NCBI RefSeq assembly: GCF_003416885.1
Contig: NZ_QVPD01000003.1
Location: 186,001-250,000 of the forward strand
DNA length: 64,000 nt
DNA from: Cognatiluteimonas weifangensis
GTDB lineage: Bacteria; Pseudomonadota; Gammaproteobacteria; Xanthomonadales; Xanthomonadaceae
Reading direction: 5' to 3'
The notes below the pieces were generated by a model that worked only from the letters and a program-made list of their open reading frames with translations, did not search any database and had not been told where the DNA came from. This document shows positions 17,785 through 29,199 of the stretch, piece after piece (the first letter of the stretch is position 1; every line of letters starts with the position of its first letter). A program made the translations under genes and the position numbers.

Positions 17785-19686
17785 TCAGGCCGGCACGGCG
17801 TCGGCTTCCACCCGGTCGCGGCCCTGGCCCTTGGCGCGGTACAGCGCGGCGTCGGCGCGCGCGACCAGGTCGCGCAGGTCGGCGTCGGCGGGCTGCAGCT
17901 CGGCCAGGCCGATGCTGGCGGTGACCGTCAGCCCGGCAGCGATGTCGGTCAGGTCGATCGCGGCGATCGCCGCGCGCAGGCGCTCGGCGATCGGCTGCGC
18001 CTGCGCCCGCCGGGTGTTGGGCAGCAGCACCAGGAACTCCTCGCCACCGGTGCGGCCGAGCAGGTCGAAGTGGCGCAGCGCGTCGCGGCAGGCGCGGGTG
18101 ATCCGCGCCAGCACCTGGTCGCCGCTGAGGTGGCCGTGGCGATCGTTGACCTGCTTGAAGTGGTCCACGTCCAGCACCAGCACGCACAGCGGCTGCTGCA
18201 GCGCGCGCGCGCGCGCGAGCGCGGCCGCGCCGAGCTGTTCGATGCTGCGCCGGTTGGCGACCCCGGTCAGCGGGTCGGTCGAGGCCATCTCGTGCAGGCG
18301 CTGCATGCGCACCAGCTGGCGCATGATCAGCGCGCCCAGCAGCAGCAGCAGCGCACCGCCCAGGCCCATCGCGGCCCACTGCCAGCGGCGCGCCTGCAGC
18401 AGCGCCTGCAGCTGGCGCTCGCGCAGCGCCGTCTCGCTGGCCAGGCGTTTGTTCTCCAGGTCGCGCCGGTCGCTGTCGAACTGGTAGCGCAGCAGTTGCC
18501 CCTGCTGGCTGCGCTCGGCGGCGGCCAGGCGCTCGTGGGTGTCGATGTAGCGTTCCAGGTCGGCGAGCGCGGCGTCGGCGCGGCCCAGCGCCTGCAGGCT
18601 GCGCGCACGCGCGCGGTACAGCATCGCCAGGTAGCGCGGGTTGTCGCCGTGCTGCAACGCGGCCGCCGCGCGCTGATAGTCGGCCAGCGCCTGCGCGTGC
18701 TCGCCCAGGCCGGCGTGCGCCTGGCCGCGGCGCAGGGCGATCATGCCCTGGTTGGAGCGGTCGCCGAGCGTGTCGAATCCGGCTTGCGCGGCGTCCAGCA
18801 ACTGCAGTGCGCGCCGATGCTCGCCGCGCAGGATCCGCGGCCACGCCATCGCCAGATGGGCGCTGGCGATGTCATAGCGGCTGGCGTGCTTGCGCCCCAG
18901 CGCCAGCACCCGGCCGTAGAGGTTCAGCGCATCGTCGGTGCGGTTCTGGTCCTCGGCCAGGTAGCCTTGCTGCAGCAGGCTGCCGATCAGCAGGTTCCAG
19001 TCGCCGCGCTGGCTGGCGAAGGCTTCGCTCTGGCGCAGGTAGTCCAGCGCCTGGTCCTGTTCGCCCATGCGCCGGTAGGTGATGGCCAGGTCCAGCAGCA
19101 TCGACTCCGCGTCGGTGCGGAAGCCGGCGCTGGCGTACAGGCGCTGCGCCGCCAGCAGGTCGAGCACCGCGCGCGCCTGTTCGCCCAGCAGCGAGTGCAT
19201 GCCGCCGCGCGAGGCCAGGCCGTCGGCGAGCAGGCGCCGGTCCTCCGCGCGCCGCGCCGCGGCCATGCCGGCTTCGTAGTCGGCCATCACCTGCGCGGGG
19301 CTGCCGCGCTGCTCGCGCACTGCGGCGCGGCAGTAGTGGAATCGCGCCAGCGCCGCGGCGTCGTCCGCGGCGGCGGCGCGCGCCAGGCCGTCCTCGGCCG
19401 CGGCCAGCTGCGCGTGCAGATTGCCGTCGTAGCCCCAGCCGCAACGCAGCGCAAGATAGTGCAGTTCGCGGGCGGCGTCGCCGCGCGGCAGCAGCTGCGC
19501 CAGGCGGTCCAGTCGTTGTTGTACCTGCGCCGGCGACAGGGTGGCGATCTCGCCGTCTTCCAGCCGCTGCAGCAGGGCGTCGAACGCGGTGCTCGCGGAA
19601 GCGGGGGTCGGCGATGCCACGGCGGCGCCCTGCCCTGCGCACAGCGCGAATGCGACCAGCCATGTTCCCAACAGCAGACGACGCAA
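17785..19686 (-). CDS. TPR-containing membrane diguanylate cyclase
   Basis: 633 residues from a TTG start at 19686. A signal peptide (LRRLLLGTWLVAFALCAGQGAAVA) leads to a periplasmic TPR region (~70-430), then a helix plus one TM segment (WAAMGLGGALLLLLGALIMRQLV) and a cytosolic GGDEF domain. The GGDEF domain has STDPLTGVANRR and the active-site variant TGGEEF, which is catalytically competent in this family. It probably senses a periplasmic signal and makes c-di-GMP. The TTG is chosen because GGGGAT lies just upstream and the signal peptide starts directly after it; an earlier in-frame ATG would place ~35 atypical residues before it. Confidence 0.85.
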   Translation of the reverse strand: MRRLLLGTWLVAFALCAGQGAAVASPTPASASTAFDALLQRLEDGEIATLSPAQVQQRLDRLAQLLPRGDAARELHYLALRCGWGYDGNLHAQLAAAEDGLARAAAADDAAALARFHYCRAAVREQRGSPAQVMADYEAGMAAARRAEDRRLLADGLASRGGMHSLLGEQARAVLDLLAAQRLYASAGFRTDAESMLLDLAITYRRMGEQDQALDYLRQSEAFASQRGDWNLLIGSLLQQGYLAEDQNRTDDALNLYGRVLALGRKHASRYDIASAHLAMAWPRILRGEHRRALQLLDAAQAGFDTLGDRSNQGMIALRRGQAHAGLGEHAQALADYQRAAAALQHGDNPRYLAMLYRARARSLQALGRADAALADLERYIDTHERLAAAERSQQGQLLRYQFDSDRRDLENKRLASETALRERQLQALLQARRWQWAAMGLGGALLLLLGALIMRQLVRMQRLHEMASTDPLTGVANRRSIEQLGAAALARARALQQPLCVLVLDVDHFKQVNDRHGHLSGDQVLARITRACRDALRHFDLLGRTGGEEFLVLLPNTRRAQAQPIAERLRAAIAAIDLTDIAAGLTVTASIGLAELQPADADLRDLVARADAALYRAKGQGRDRVEADAVPA

Positions 19687-19878
19687 GCGATCCCCTTGAC
19701 CGGCGGACCCCCCCGGCGCCGGTCGGGCGATTGTTCTGCATGCGGCGGCGGTTGTCTGCCATGGGGCGACGAATTGTGACGCAAGGCACACAATCGCCGC
19801 CCGGCGGTTGCCGCGCCCGGGCGCGGCGGCGGGGGTGTGGGCTGCCGGCCGAGCGTGCCGCGGCCCGCGGCGGCCGCG

Positions 19879-20724
19879 TCAGCCCAGCGCGGCGGCCACG
19901 AACGGCGGCAGCGTCAGCGCGCCGCGATGGATCTCGGCGCTGTAGTAGCGGGTGGCGAAACGCTTGCCGCGGGCGTCGTCCTCGCGGAAGTCGAAGCCGC
20001 CGGCCTTGCGCGCCAGGGTGCAGCTCCACCAGCCGGTCGGATAGCACGGCTGCGGGAACGGCAGCGTCGCGAATGCGGCGAACCCGGCCTTGCCCATTTC
20101 CGCGCGCATCTTGCGGATCAGGTCGAGCAGCGCCAGCGGCGACTCGGACTGCTGCACCAGGATGCCGTCCGCGCGCAGCGCGCGGAAGCAGCTGGCGTAG
20201 AAGGCCTGGTTGAACAGGCCTTCGGCCGGGCCGACCGGATCGGTGGAGTCGACGATCACGATGTCGACGCTGCCGGGTGCGCAGCCGGCCATGTAGGCGA
20301 TGCCGTCGTCGAACAGCAGCTGCGCGCGCGGATCGGCGTTGGATTCGCACAGCTCCGGGAACCACTTCTCGGCCATGCGCGTGACTTGCTCGTCGATGTC
20401 GCATTGCACGACCTGCTGCACGCCCGGGTGTCGCAGCACCTCGCGCAGGGTGCCGCAGTCGCCGCCGCCGATGATCACCACGCGCCTGGGATCGGGATGG
20501 GTGAACAGCGCCGGGTGCGCCATCATCTCGTGGTACAGGAAGTTGTCGCGGCCGGTGAGCATCACCGCGCCGTCGATCAGCATCAGGTTGCCCCAGTCGG
20601 TGGTTTCGAAGATCTCGATCTTCTGGAACGGCGACAGCACCTCGTCGAGCTTGGCGGCGATGCGGAAGCCGATGGCCGAGCCGGTGAACTCGCAGTTCTC
20701 GTGTTTCCAGGCGGTTTCGGGCAT
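19879..20724 (-). CDS. speE: spermidine synthase (polyamine aminopropyltransferase)
   Basis: 281 residues. It transfers the aminopropyl group of decarboxylated S-adenosylmethionine to putrescine. The family motifs are present: the VVIIGGGDCGTLREVLRH cofactor site, FDDGIAYM, and IVIVDSTDPVGPAEGLF with the catalytic Asp. The ATG at 20724 begins MPETAWKHENCE. The gene is divergent from speA (151 bp between starts), placing two polyamine genes back to back. The product of SpeA is agmatine, which must be converted to putrescine by enzymes outside this window. Confidence 0.93.
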   Translation of the reverse strand: MPETAWKHENCEFTGSAIGFRIAAKLDEVLSPFQKIEIFETTDWGNLMLIDGAVMLTGRDNFLYHEMMAHPALFTHPDPRRVVIIGGGDCGTLREVLRHPGVQQVVQCDIDEQVTRMAEKWFPELCESNADPRAQLLFDDGIAYMAGCAPGSVDIVIVDSTDPVGPAEGLFNQAFYASCFRALRADGILVQQSESPLALLDLIRKMRAEMGKAGFAAFATLPFPQPCYPTGWWSCTLARKAGGFDFREDDARGKRFATRYYSAEIHRGALTLPPFVAAALG

Positions 20725-20875
20725 GGCGTGGTCTCGGCGCGCGCGGGCCGCCGATTGTAGCCGACCGCGCCGGAGCCGCCGCCGGCACGCTGCGTCGCCG
20801 CGCGGCGTCGGCCCGGATTGCCGCCGCCGCCGGAGCGAACCGCTAAACTGCGTGCCTGTTCGCAAGGATCCGCCG

Positions 20876-22765
<1,890 letters not shown>

Positions 22766-22794
22766 CGCCCGGCGCAGGGCTCCCGCGCGCGGCG

Positions 22795-23547
22795 CTAGGC
22801 GTCGCGCGCGACCTGGAAGCCGGCGAACGACTGGCTGGTCGGCATCAGTTCCAGGCGGTTGATGTTCAGGTGCGGCGGCAGGGTCGCGATCCAGTAGATC
22901 GTCTCGGCGATGTCCTGCGCGGTCATCGGCTGTGCGCCCGCGTACAGCGCGTCCGAGGCGGCCTGGTCGCCGTGGGTGCGCACCACGGTGAACTCGGTTT
23001 CGGCCATGCCCGGCTCCAGCGTGGTCACCCGCACCCCGGTGCCGTGCAGGTCGGCGCGCAGGTTGAGCGAGAACTGCGACACGAAGGCCTTGGTGCCGCC
23101 GTAGACGTTGCCGCCGGTGTACGGGTACTTGGCGGCGGTGGAGCTGACGTTGACGATCGCGCCGCGGCGCTCGACCAGGGTCGGCAGCAGGGCGCGGGTC
23201 AGGGTCACCAGCGCGACGACATTGGTGTCGATCATCGTGCGCCAGTCCTCGAGGCTGGCGTGCTGCGCCGGCCGCGTGCCCAGCGCCAGGCCGGCGTTGT
23301 TGAGCAGCAGGTCGACGCCGCGGAACGGCGCCGGCAGCGCCTGCAGCGCGGCCTCCAGCGCCGCGGCGTCGCGCAGGTCGAACGCGGCCGCGTGCACCCG
23401 CTCGGCGCCGTGCGCGTCGACCAGCGCCTGCAGGCGTTGCGCGCGGCGGCCGCAGGCGACCACGCGCCAGCCGGCGGCGGCGAAGCGGTCCACGGCGGCG
23501 CGGCCGAAGCCCGAGGTCGCGCCGGTGATGAAGGCGGTCTTGGTCAT
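22795..23547 (-). CDS. SDR oxidoreductase, YdfG-like 3-hydroxy acid dehydrogenase
   Basis: 250 residues. Classical short-chain dehydrogenase: cofactor motif TGATSGFG, the NNAGLALG motif, catalytic Ser in NVSSTAAKYPYTGG and YGGTK (Tyr, Lys). The C-terminal stretch IAETIYWIATLPPHLNINRLELMPTSQ is characteristic of YdfG-type NADP-dependent 3-hydroxy acid/malonic semialdehyde dehydrogenases. The gene is convergent with speA, with 29 bp between the stops. Confidence 0.85.
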   Translation of the reverse strand: MTKTAFITGATSGFGRAAVDRFAAAGWRVVACGRRAQRLQALVDAHGAERVHAAAFDLRDAAALEAALQALPAPFRGVDLLLNNAGLALGTRPAQHASLEDWRTMIDTNVVALVTLTRALLPTLVERRGAIVNVSSTAAKYPYTGGNVYGGTKAFVSQFSLNLRADLHGTGVRVTTLEPGMAETEFTVVRTHGDQAASDALYAGAQPMTAQDIAETIYWIATLPPHLNINRLELMPTSQSFAGFQVARDA

Positions 23548-23596
23548 GCGCCGATTCTACCGGCGCCGGCGCGCGCCCGGGCGCCGGGTCAGTCGG

Positions 23597-23980
23597 TCAG
23601 TCGGCCGCGTCCTCGTCGGCGAGCAGCCAGTCCAGCGCCGACTGGCTGTCGTGGAAACGCTGCACGGCGACGTGGCGGGCAGAGGCCAGGTTCTCGATCA
23701 GGCGGTTGCCGTGGTCGTGCGGGTTCACCACGTAGGCCAGGCGGCTGTCCCGGATCTGCGGCGTGGTCGCGAGCACGGTGGCGAAGGAATTGCTCAGGCC
23801 CAGCGCCTCGGCCACGGGGCTGGCGGCGCTGAGGTCGATCAGCAGGCGCCGGTACTGCACCGGCGCCAGCACGCGCATGGCTTCCTGCACGGCGGCGTGA
23901 CGCTCGGCGATGGTGATGGTGCCGCGGTAGACGACGCGGACGAGTCGATGCTGCGGTTCGACGGTAACCGTGAAGGACAT
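23597..23980 (-). CDS. SpoIIAA/STAS-like hypothetical protein
   Basis: 127 residues. Begins MSFTVTVEPQHRLVRVVYRGTITIAERHAAVQEAM, then YRRLLIDLSAASPV, the alternating strand/helix pattern of SpoIIAA-like (DUF3478/STAS-type) proteins, and ends with an ALDWLL segment. A GGGCAGGGC ribosome site precedes the ATG at 23980. The function is unknown; no partner phosphatase or kinase adjoins it. Confidence 0.7.
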   Translation of the reverse strand: MSFTVTVEPQHRLVRVVYRGTITIAERHAAVQEAMRVLAPVQYRRLLIDLSAASPVAEALGLSNSFATVLATTPQIRDSRLAYVVNPHDHGNRLIENLASARHVAVQRFHDSQSALDWLLADEDAAD

Positions 23981-24088
23981 GCCCTGCCCGCGACGTTGGG
24001 AATGGGCGATTGTGCAGAACGCGCGCGCATTCGCCAACCCGTGGCGGCACCGGTGCTCAGGTCGGGTCACGCCGGGTGACGACAGTCT

Positions 24089-24469
24089 TCACTTGCGCCG
24101 CTTGCCGGCTCCGGTGCGTGCCGGCGTTTTGACCGGGCGCGGCGGTTTCGCGGCGGCGGGCGGCGCGGTGGCGGCGGACTTGCGCGGCTTGCCGCCGCCG
24201 CCCTTGCCGCGGGTGCGCGCCCTGGTCGCCCGGTGCTTGCGCAGCATGTCCTCGGCCAGCACCACGTCCTCGGAGAGGATGCCGGCGGCGCGGGCGATGG
24301 CGATGCGCGCGGCGGCCTTGTTTTCGTCGGGATTGGCCAGCAGCAGCTCGCGGATCGCCTCGCGCAGCGCGGCTTCGGCGTCGTGCTTGAGTTGCAGGTC
24401 GCGGCCCTGGCGGAACAGCCCCAGCAGGGCGTCGACCACGGGTTTGACCAGGGCGGCTTCGATCGGCAT
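24089..24469 (-). CDS. hypothetical protein with basic, histone H1-like tail
   Basis: 126 residues. Residues 1-76 are helical and acidic/neutral (PVVDALLGLFRQGRDLQLKHDAEAALREAIRELLL). Residues ~77-126 are very basic and rich in Lys/Arg/Pro/Ala (KHRATRARTRGKGGGGKPRK ... ARTGAGKRRK), as in nucleic-acid-binding tails. I do not recognise the family. Nucleoid or RNA binding is an inference from the tail only. Confidence 0.6.
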   Translation of the reverse strand: MPIEAALVKPVVDALLGLFRQGRDLQLKHDAEAALREAIRELLLANPDENKAAARIAIARAAGILSEDVVLAEDMLRKHRATRARTRGKGGGGKPRKSAATAPPAAAKPPRPVKTPARTGAGKRRK

Positions 24470-24525
24470 GGGCGGTCCTCCTGCAGCGGCCCATGCTGCC
24501 GGACCGGGGTCTCAGGCGCCGCGAC

Positions 24526-25359
24526 CTAACCGCCCGCGCGCGGCGGGGCTTCCAGCACCGCGGCGCGGATCGCCGCCCACTGCGTGGCGCCCAGTGTCTG
24601 GCAATCGGCCGGTGGCCTGGGGTACTGCGAGGCCAGACGATCGGCATGGATGCCGCTGCCTTCCCAAGCGAATCCGCAGCTGCGTGGCGGTGCAGAGGCC
24701 GGCAGCGACGCGTGGTCCAGCGTCGCCAGCACGCTGGCTGCCGCGAGCCAGGTCCCGATCTGCGTCGGATGACCGTCCGCGCGCAGGGCGGCGCCGGTCG
24801 TCGTGACGTCCAGCGCCTGCAGGGCGGCGCCGACGTCGGCGGTGTCGATGCCCTGGGCCGAAGCGACTTCGTGGACTGCCGCGCTCAGGGCGGCCTGCGC
24901 CGCCGGAACCGTCTGCCAGGTCGCATACCACACCGGTCGCGCCCGATGGGCCCGCACCAGCATCGAAGCGTCCCTCAACGCGCGCGGCGCGTCTTCGCAT
25001 TCGGCATGGTGCGGCGGGCACAACGGCCAGCCCCCCACGTCCTGCAGGACGACCACGTCGAACCGCTGCGCGGAGAGGATCGATGCAAGGACCCCGTCAT
25101 CGAGACGCTGGCGCAGGCGGCCACCGCCGACGACGAGCATGTCGACATCGGCCGACTGGCCCGGATGCGCAACGGCATGCAGCGTCGCAAACCTGGCCGG
25201 CAGATCGTTGTAATAGACCAGGCTGTTGCCGACGAACAGCACCCGCAAGGGCGGGCTGGACCGGGTGGGCTGGCAGCTGCCGGCCATCAGCGCCAGTGCG
25301 CACAGCGACAGCGTCATCAGGCATCGCCTGACGGCGCTGCCGGAGCGCAGGCCGGTCAC
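24526..25359 (-). CDS. SGNH/GDSL-type hydrolase, probable lipoprotein
   Basis: 277 residues. Block I is FVGNSLVYYNDLP (nucleophile Ser46 in GNS), and the C-terminal DGHPTQIGTWLAA carries the Asp/His pair of SGNH hydrolases. The N-terminus (Arg-rich, then LCALALMAGSC) looks like a lipoprotein signal with Cys29, although AGSC is an atypical lipobox. I chose a GTG at 25359 because it overlaps the stop of the upstream SPOR gene (GTGA) and gives a basic n-region; an ATG at 25317 would lack positive charges. The substrate is unknown; cell-envelope esterase activity is possible. Confidence 0.7.
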   Translation of the reverse strand: MTGLRSGSAVRRCLMTLSLCALALMAGSCQPTRSSPPLRVLFVGNSLVYYNDLPARFATLHAVAHPGQSADVDMLVVGGGRLRQRLDDGVLASILSAQRFDVVVLQDVGGWPLCPPHHAECEDAPRALRDASMLVRAHRARPVWYATWQTVPAAQAALSAAVHEVASAQGIDTADVGAALQALDVTTTGAALRADGHPTQIGTWLAAASVLATLDHASLPASAPPRSCGFAWEGSGIHADRLASQYPRPPADCQTLGATQWAAIRAAVLEAPPRAGG

Positions 25360-26084
25360 TTCGCCTTGATCGCCAGCGCCGGCAGGCCGCCGCTGGCGAG
25401 CTTGCGCTTGGCTTCGGCCAGTTCGGAGGCGCTGCCGTAGGGGCCCATGCGCACGCGATAGACGGTCTTGCCGCCGATGCTCGCCGACTCCACGCGCGCG
25501 CCCAGCCCGAGCAGGGCGATCCGCGCCTTGACCGCCTCGGCGTCGCCGGAGGCGCCGAATGCGCCGGCCTGCAGCAGGTAGGGAGTGTCGTTGCCGCTCG
25601 CGGCGGTCGCTGTCGGCGCGGCGTCGGCGGGAGCGGCCGCGTCGGCGTCGGCGGCGGCCGGCGCGGCGGCGGGGTCGGCCGCGACGGCTGCGGCCTGCTG
25701 CGCCTGGCGCGCGGCTTCCGCGCGTGCGGTGGCGGCGAGTTCGGCGTCGCTCATCGCGACCTCGTCGGCCGGCAGCAGGGTGTAGAAGTCGTACTGGGTG
25801 CCCTTGGGCTTGTCGGCGGTCGCGGCCGGCGGATCGCCGCTGCCGGCGCTGCCTTCGGGCACGATCGCGTCCTCGGCCTCGGCGCTGGCCACCGCCGGTT
25901 GCGCGTCGGGGTTGGGGCGGGGGCGGAAGAAGCCGTCGCCCTGGTCGGACTTCAGCAGCTTCGGCGCTGCCAGCACCGCCACCACCGTGAGCACGATGCC
26001 CAGCACCATCCACGCCCAGCCGGGCAGGCCCGCGCCGTTGCCGTTGTTGCGTCGCGCCTGCGACTTGCCGCGTCGTGCTGCCAC
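25356..26084 (-). CDS. SPOR-domain membrane protein (FtsN-like)
   Basis: 242 residues: a basic cytoplasmic N-terminus (AARRGKSQARRNNG), one TM helix at ~22-41 (GWAWMVLGIVLTVVAVLAAP), an Ala/Pro-rich periplasmic linker and a C-terminal SPOR domain (PYLLQAGAFGASGDAEAVKAR ... YRVRMGPYGSASEL). SPOR domains bind denuded septal peptidoglycan. The GTG start at 26084 directly follows the argS stop, and the argS-SPOR order is common in this family. The stop overlaps the next gene by 4 bp. Confidence 0.88.
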   Translation of the reverse strand: MAARRGKSQARRNNGNGAGLPGWAWMVLGIVLTVVAVLAAPKLLKSDQGDGFFRPRPNPDAQPAVASAEAEDAIVPEGSAGSGDPPAATADKPKGTQYDFYTLLPADEVAMSDAELAATARAEAARQAQQAAAVAADPAAAPAAADADAAAPADAAPTATAASGNDTPYLLQAGAFGASGDAEAVKARIALLGLGARVESASIGGKTVYRVRMGPYGSASELAEAKRKLASGGLPALAIKAK

Positions 26085-27785
26085 TTACATGCTCTCCGGT
26101 GCGTTCACGCCGATCAGGTCGAGGCCGTTGGCCAGCACCTGCCGGGTGGCCTGCGCCAGGGCCAGGCGCGCGTCGCGCAGCGCGGCGTCCTCGACCAGGA
26201 ACTGATGGTCGTTGTAGTACGACTGGAACGCCTGCGCCAGCTCGTGCAGGTAGGCGGTGAGCAGGTGCGGCTCCAGGTGTTCGCCGGCGGCGGCGACCAC
26301 GTCGGGGTAGCGCGCCAGCTCGGTCAGCAGCGCGTGCGTGGCGGCGTCGCCCGGGTCCGGCGCCTGCGCCAGGCCGCGGTCCGCGTCCCAGGCCAGGCCG
26401 CGTTCGCGCGCCTGCCGGAACAGCCCGCAGATGCGCGCGTGCGAGAGCTGCACGTAGTACACCGGGTTGTCCAGCGACTGGCTGCGCGCCAAGTCGATGT
26501 CGAAGGTCAGTTGCGAATCGGGCTTGCGCGCCAGCAGGAACCAGCGGGTGGCGTCGCGGCCGGCCTCGTCGATCAGGTCGCGCAGGGTCAGGTAGCTGCC
26601 GGCGCGCTTGGAGAGCTTCACCTCCTCGCCGCCGCGCATCACCGTCACCATCTGGTGCAGCACGTACTCCGGCCAGCCTTGCGGGATGCCGCAGTCCAGC
26701 GCCTGCAGTCCCGCGCGCACCCGCGCCAGCGAACCGTGGTGGTCGGCGCCGAGCTCGGTGATCGCGCGCACGTAGCCGCGCTGCCACTTCGACAGGTGAT
26801 AGGCGACGTCCGGCAGGAAGTAGGTGTAGCTGCCGTCGGACTTGCGCATCACCCGGTCCTTGTCGTCGCCGAACTCGGTGGTGCGCAGCCACAGCGCGCC
26901 GCCTTCCTCGTAGGTGTGGCCGTGGGCGACCAGCGCGTCCACGGTCTCCTCCACCTTGCCGTCGGCGTACAGCGAGGACTCCAGGAAGTACACGTCGAAG
27001 GCCACGCCATAGGCGGCCAGGTCCGCGTTCTGCTCGCGGCGCAGGTAGGCGACGGCGAAGCGGCGGATCGCGTCCAGGTCCTGCGGATCCTTGGCGCCGG
27101 CCACCGCGTGGCCTTCGGCCTCGACGCTGTCGCCGCGCAGGTAGGCCTGGGCGACCTCGACGATGTAGTCGCCGCGATAGCCGTCCTCGGGCCAGGACGG
27201 ATCGTCGGGCGTCTTGCCCAGCGCACGCGCCTGCACCGAGCGGGCCAGGTTGTCGATCTGCGCGCCGGCGTCGTTGTAGTAGAACTCGCGCTTGACGTTC
27301 CAGCCGTTGGCGGCGAGCACGCGGGCGATGCAGTCGCCGATCACCGCCGCGCGGCCGTGGCCGACGTGCAGCGGGCCGGTCGGGTTGGCGCTGACGTACT
27401 CGACCCCGGCGCAGCGGCCCTGTCCGGAGTCGTTGCGGCCGTAGCCGGCGCCCGCGTCGAGGATCGCGCGCAGCTCGCCCTGCCAGGCGTGTGCGGCGAG
27501 GCGGAAATTGAGGAAACCCGGGCCGGCGATCTCGACCGCGGCGATCGCGTCGCTGGGCGGCAGCGCCGCGACCAGCGCCTGGGCGATGGCGCGCGGATTC
27601 GACTTCGCCGGCTTGGCCAGCAGCAGCGCCGCGTTGCTGGAGAAGTCGCCGTGGCTGCGGTCCTTGGGGCGTTCGATCACGAACGCCGGGACGGCGAGGT
27701 CGGCGGGCAGGGCGCCTTGCGCGCGCAGCGTGGCGATGGTCTGCTCGACGAGGGTGCGGACCAGGGCGCGAAGCGGGGTTTTCAC
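26085..27785 (-). CDS. argS: arginyl-tRNA synthetase
   Basis: 566 residues from a GTG start. Class I synthetase: the HIGH-type motif [13 protein letters not shown], the KMSKS-type LSKRAG, the N-terminal Add domain ([20 protein letters not shown]) and the C-terminal DALR anticodon-binding domain ([14 protein letters not shown] ... [15 protein letters not shown]). It charges tRNA-Arg. The SPOR gene follows immediately. Upstream (27786-28444) is a long non-coding stretch of repeats. Confidence 0.95.
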   Translation of the reverse strand: MKTPLRALVRTLVEQTIATLRAQGALPADLAVPAFVIERPKDRSHGDFSSNAALLLAKPAKSNPRAIAQALVAALPPSDAIAAVEIAGPGFLNFRLAAHAWQGELRAILDAGAGYGRNDSGQGRCAGVEYVSANPTGPLHVGHGRAAVIGDCIARVLAANGWNVKREFYYNDAGAQIDNLARSVQARALGKTPDDPSWPEDGYRGDYIVEVAQAYLRGDSVEAEGHAVAGAKDPQDLDAIRRFAVAYLRREQNADLAAYGVAFDVYFLESSLYADGKVEETVDALVAHGHTYEEGGALWLRTTEFGDDKDRVMRKSDGSYTYFLPDVAYHLSKWQRGYVRAITELGADHHGSLARVRAGLQALDCGIPQGWPEYVLHQMVTVMRGGEEVKLSKRAGSYLTLRDLIDEAGRDATRWFLLARKPDSQLTFDIDLARSQSLDNPVYYVQLSHARICGLFRQARERGLAWDADRGLAQAPDPGDAATHALLTELARYPDVVAAAGEHLEPHLLTAYLHELAQAFQSYYNDHQFLVEDAALRDARLALAQATRQVLANGLDLIGVNAPESM

Positions 27786-28048
27786 GGGGATCGGCGACGT
27801 TCTCAACGGCCCCGCATTGTACGCGAGCGCCCCCGCTTTCGCGGGCGACATGCCCGTGCGCTCGCCGCGACAGCCACCGATGCCGACATCATCGCCCCCG
27901 CTCCTGTCGGCCGCAGACCGTAACCGCACATGCCTGGCGGCGGTGACGGGTGCCCTTGCGACGGGCAACGGCTTTCTTGGACCGGCGCGGACGTGGGGGC
28001 GAGACCGCGCCTTCGATCCTGACGTTTGCGTTGCCCAGCCTCGCCATG

Positions 28049-28260
28049 CGGGAACCTCTTCGGCTGAGGCCAGTGGCCCGGCCTGTGCGGACACACCTTG
28101 AATCCATCCCGCAAGTGCGGAAACATCTGCGAGGGAAGCCGGCGGCCCGGCCTGTGCGGGACACGCCGTGAATACGTCCCTGTAGGCTCCTCGGCGGCAT
28201 CCATGCCGCCGACGGTCCCGCACAGGCCGGGCCACCGGCTTCTGCACAGTGAGTCGGCGC
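28049..28260. repeat. two ~70-bp direct repeats plus inverted copy of their core
   Basis: Between argS and radC two related ~70-bp units lie head to tail (28049-28115 and 28117-28188). Both contain GGCCCGGCCTGTGCGG followed by ACAC-CC-TGAAT--GTCCC-type sequence. A perfect 10-bp hairpin (TCGGCGGCAT / ATGCCGCCGA) is at 28190-28211, and an inverted copy of the core (CCGCACAGGCCGGGCC) follows at 28215-28230. Translating this yields repetitive Arg/Pro-rich peptides, so I treat it as non-coding. Confidence 0.65.
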
Positions 28261-28305
28261 CTGCAGAAAAAAGCCGCCCGAAGCGATGGACTCCAAGCTC
28301 ACGAA

Positions 28306-28420
28306 GTCGCCGGCCGGCGGGCTGGGGGTGCGGAGAGTGGACCATGGAGGGTCCACGACCCGACTTAAAGACAGGAGGTCGTCAGGAGGGCGCAGCACCC
28401 CCAGCCCGCCGGGCGGCGAC
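28306..28420. repeat. long structured inverted repeat (26-bp arms)
   Basis: Arms at 28306-28331 and 28395-28420 are reverse complements with one mismatch in 26 bp. They flank a 63-nt centre that contains a second hairpin (GTGGACC at 28337-28343, GGTCCAC at 28350-28356) and a short ACGACC/GGTCGT pairing (28355-28360 with 28377-28382). It lies 25 bp past the radC stop. Candidates: miniature transposon-like repeat, structured RNA or radC terminator. The remaining bases of 27786-28444 show no gene. Confidence 0.7.
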
Positions 28421-28444
28421 TCCTTCCGAAGCCGATCTTCCGCG

Positions 28445-29119
28445 TCAGACCCAGCCGCGGGCGGCGAGGGAGGCGGGCGCGCCGTCGCCGACCACGAAAT
28501 GGTCGAGCAGGCGGATGTCGACCAATGCCAGCGCCTGCTTCAGTCGTGCGGTGACGGCGCGGTCGGCGGCGCTGGGCTCGCTGCTGCCGCTGGGATGGTT
28601 GTGGCCGACGATCGCCGCCGCGGCGTTGTGCGCGAGCGCGCGCCGCACCACTTCGCGCGGGTGCACCTCAGCGCCGTCGACGGTGCCGCGGAACAGCTCC
28701 TCGAACGCCAGTGCGCGATGGCGGGTGTCCAGGAACAGCACCGCGAACACCTCGTGCGGATGCCCGCGCAGGCGCTGGGCGAAGTAGCGGCCGGCGGCGC
28801 CGGGGTCGGTCAGCGCCTCGCCGCGCTCCAGCCCGGCGGCGAGGTAGCGATTGCACAACTCCAGTGCGGCATTCAGCTGGCAGGCACGAGCCAGGCCGAG
28901 CCCGGGCAGGCCGGCCAGTTCGGCCGGGCTGCGCTCCAGCAGCGTGCGCAGCGGACCGTGGGCGGCGAGCAGCCCGCGCGCGGTCGTCACCGCGTCCTGC
29001 CCGCGCAGGCCGGAGCCCAGGAACAGCGCCAGCAACTCGGCGTCCGACAGCGCCGCGGCGCCGCGGGCGACGAGCTTTTCGCGGGGACGTTCGGCGGCGG
29101 GCCAGTCGCGGATCTGCAT
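28445..29119 (-). CDS. radC: RadC-family JAB/MPN+ protein
   Basis: 224 residues beginning [16 protein letters not shown]. The helix-hairpin-helix part ([22 protein letters not shown]) precedes an MPN+ domain with the zinc motif [14 protein letters not shown]. The original DNA-repair role of RadC has been questioned; the biochemical activity is unknown. The gene is divergent from coaC, with a 16-bp palindrome in the shared intergenic region. Confidence 0.9.
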   Translation of the reverse strand: MQIRDWPAAERPREKLVARGAAALSDAELLALFLGSGLRGQDAVTTARGLLAAHGPLRTLLERSPAELAGLPGLGLARACQLNAALELCNRYLAAGLERGEALTDPGAAGRYFAQRLRGHPHEVFAVLFLDTRHRALAFEELFRGTVDGAEVHPREVVRRALAHNAAAAIVGHNHPSGSSEPSAADRAVTARLKQALALVDIRLLDHFVVGDGAPASLAARGWV

Positions 29120-29199
29120 GGCCGCAGCATCCCGCCCGGCGCAGCCGCGCGGCATCGGCCCCCGGCGGGGCTTCGGGTAAGCTAACGGCTCGCTTGCAC

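Noticed and set aside
27803..28398. Overlapping open frames coding Arg/Pro-rich repetitive peptides
   Set aside because: They are translations of the repeat region, with no ribosome site and repeating HRPGH-type words.
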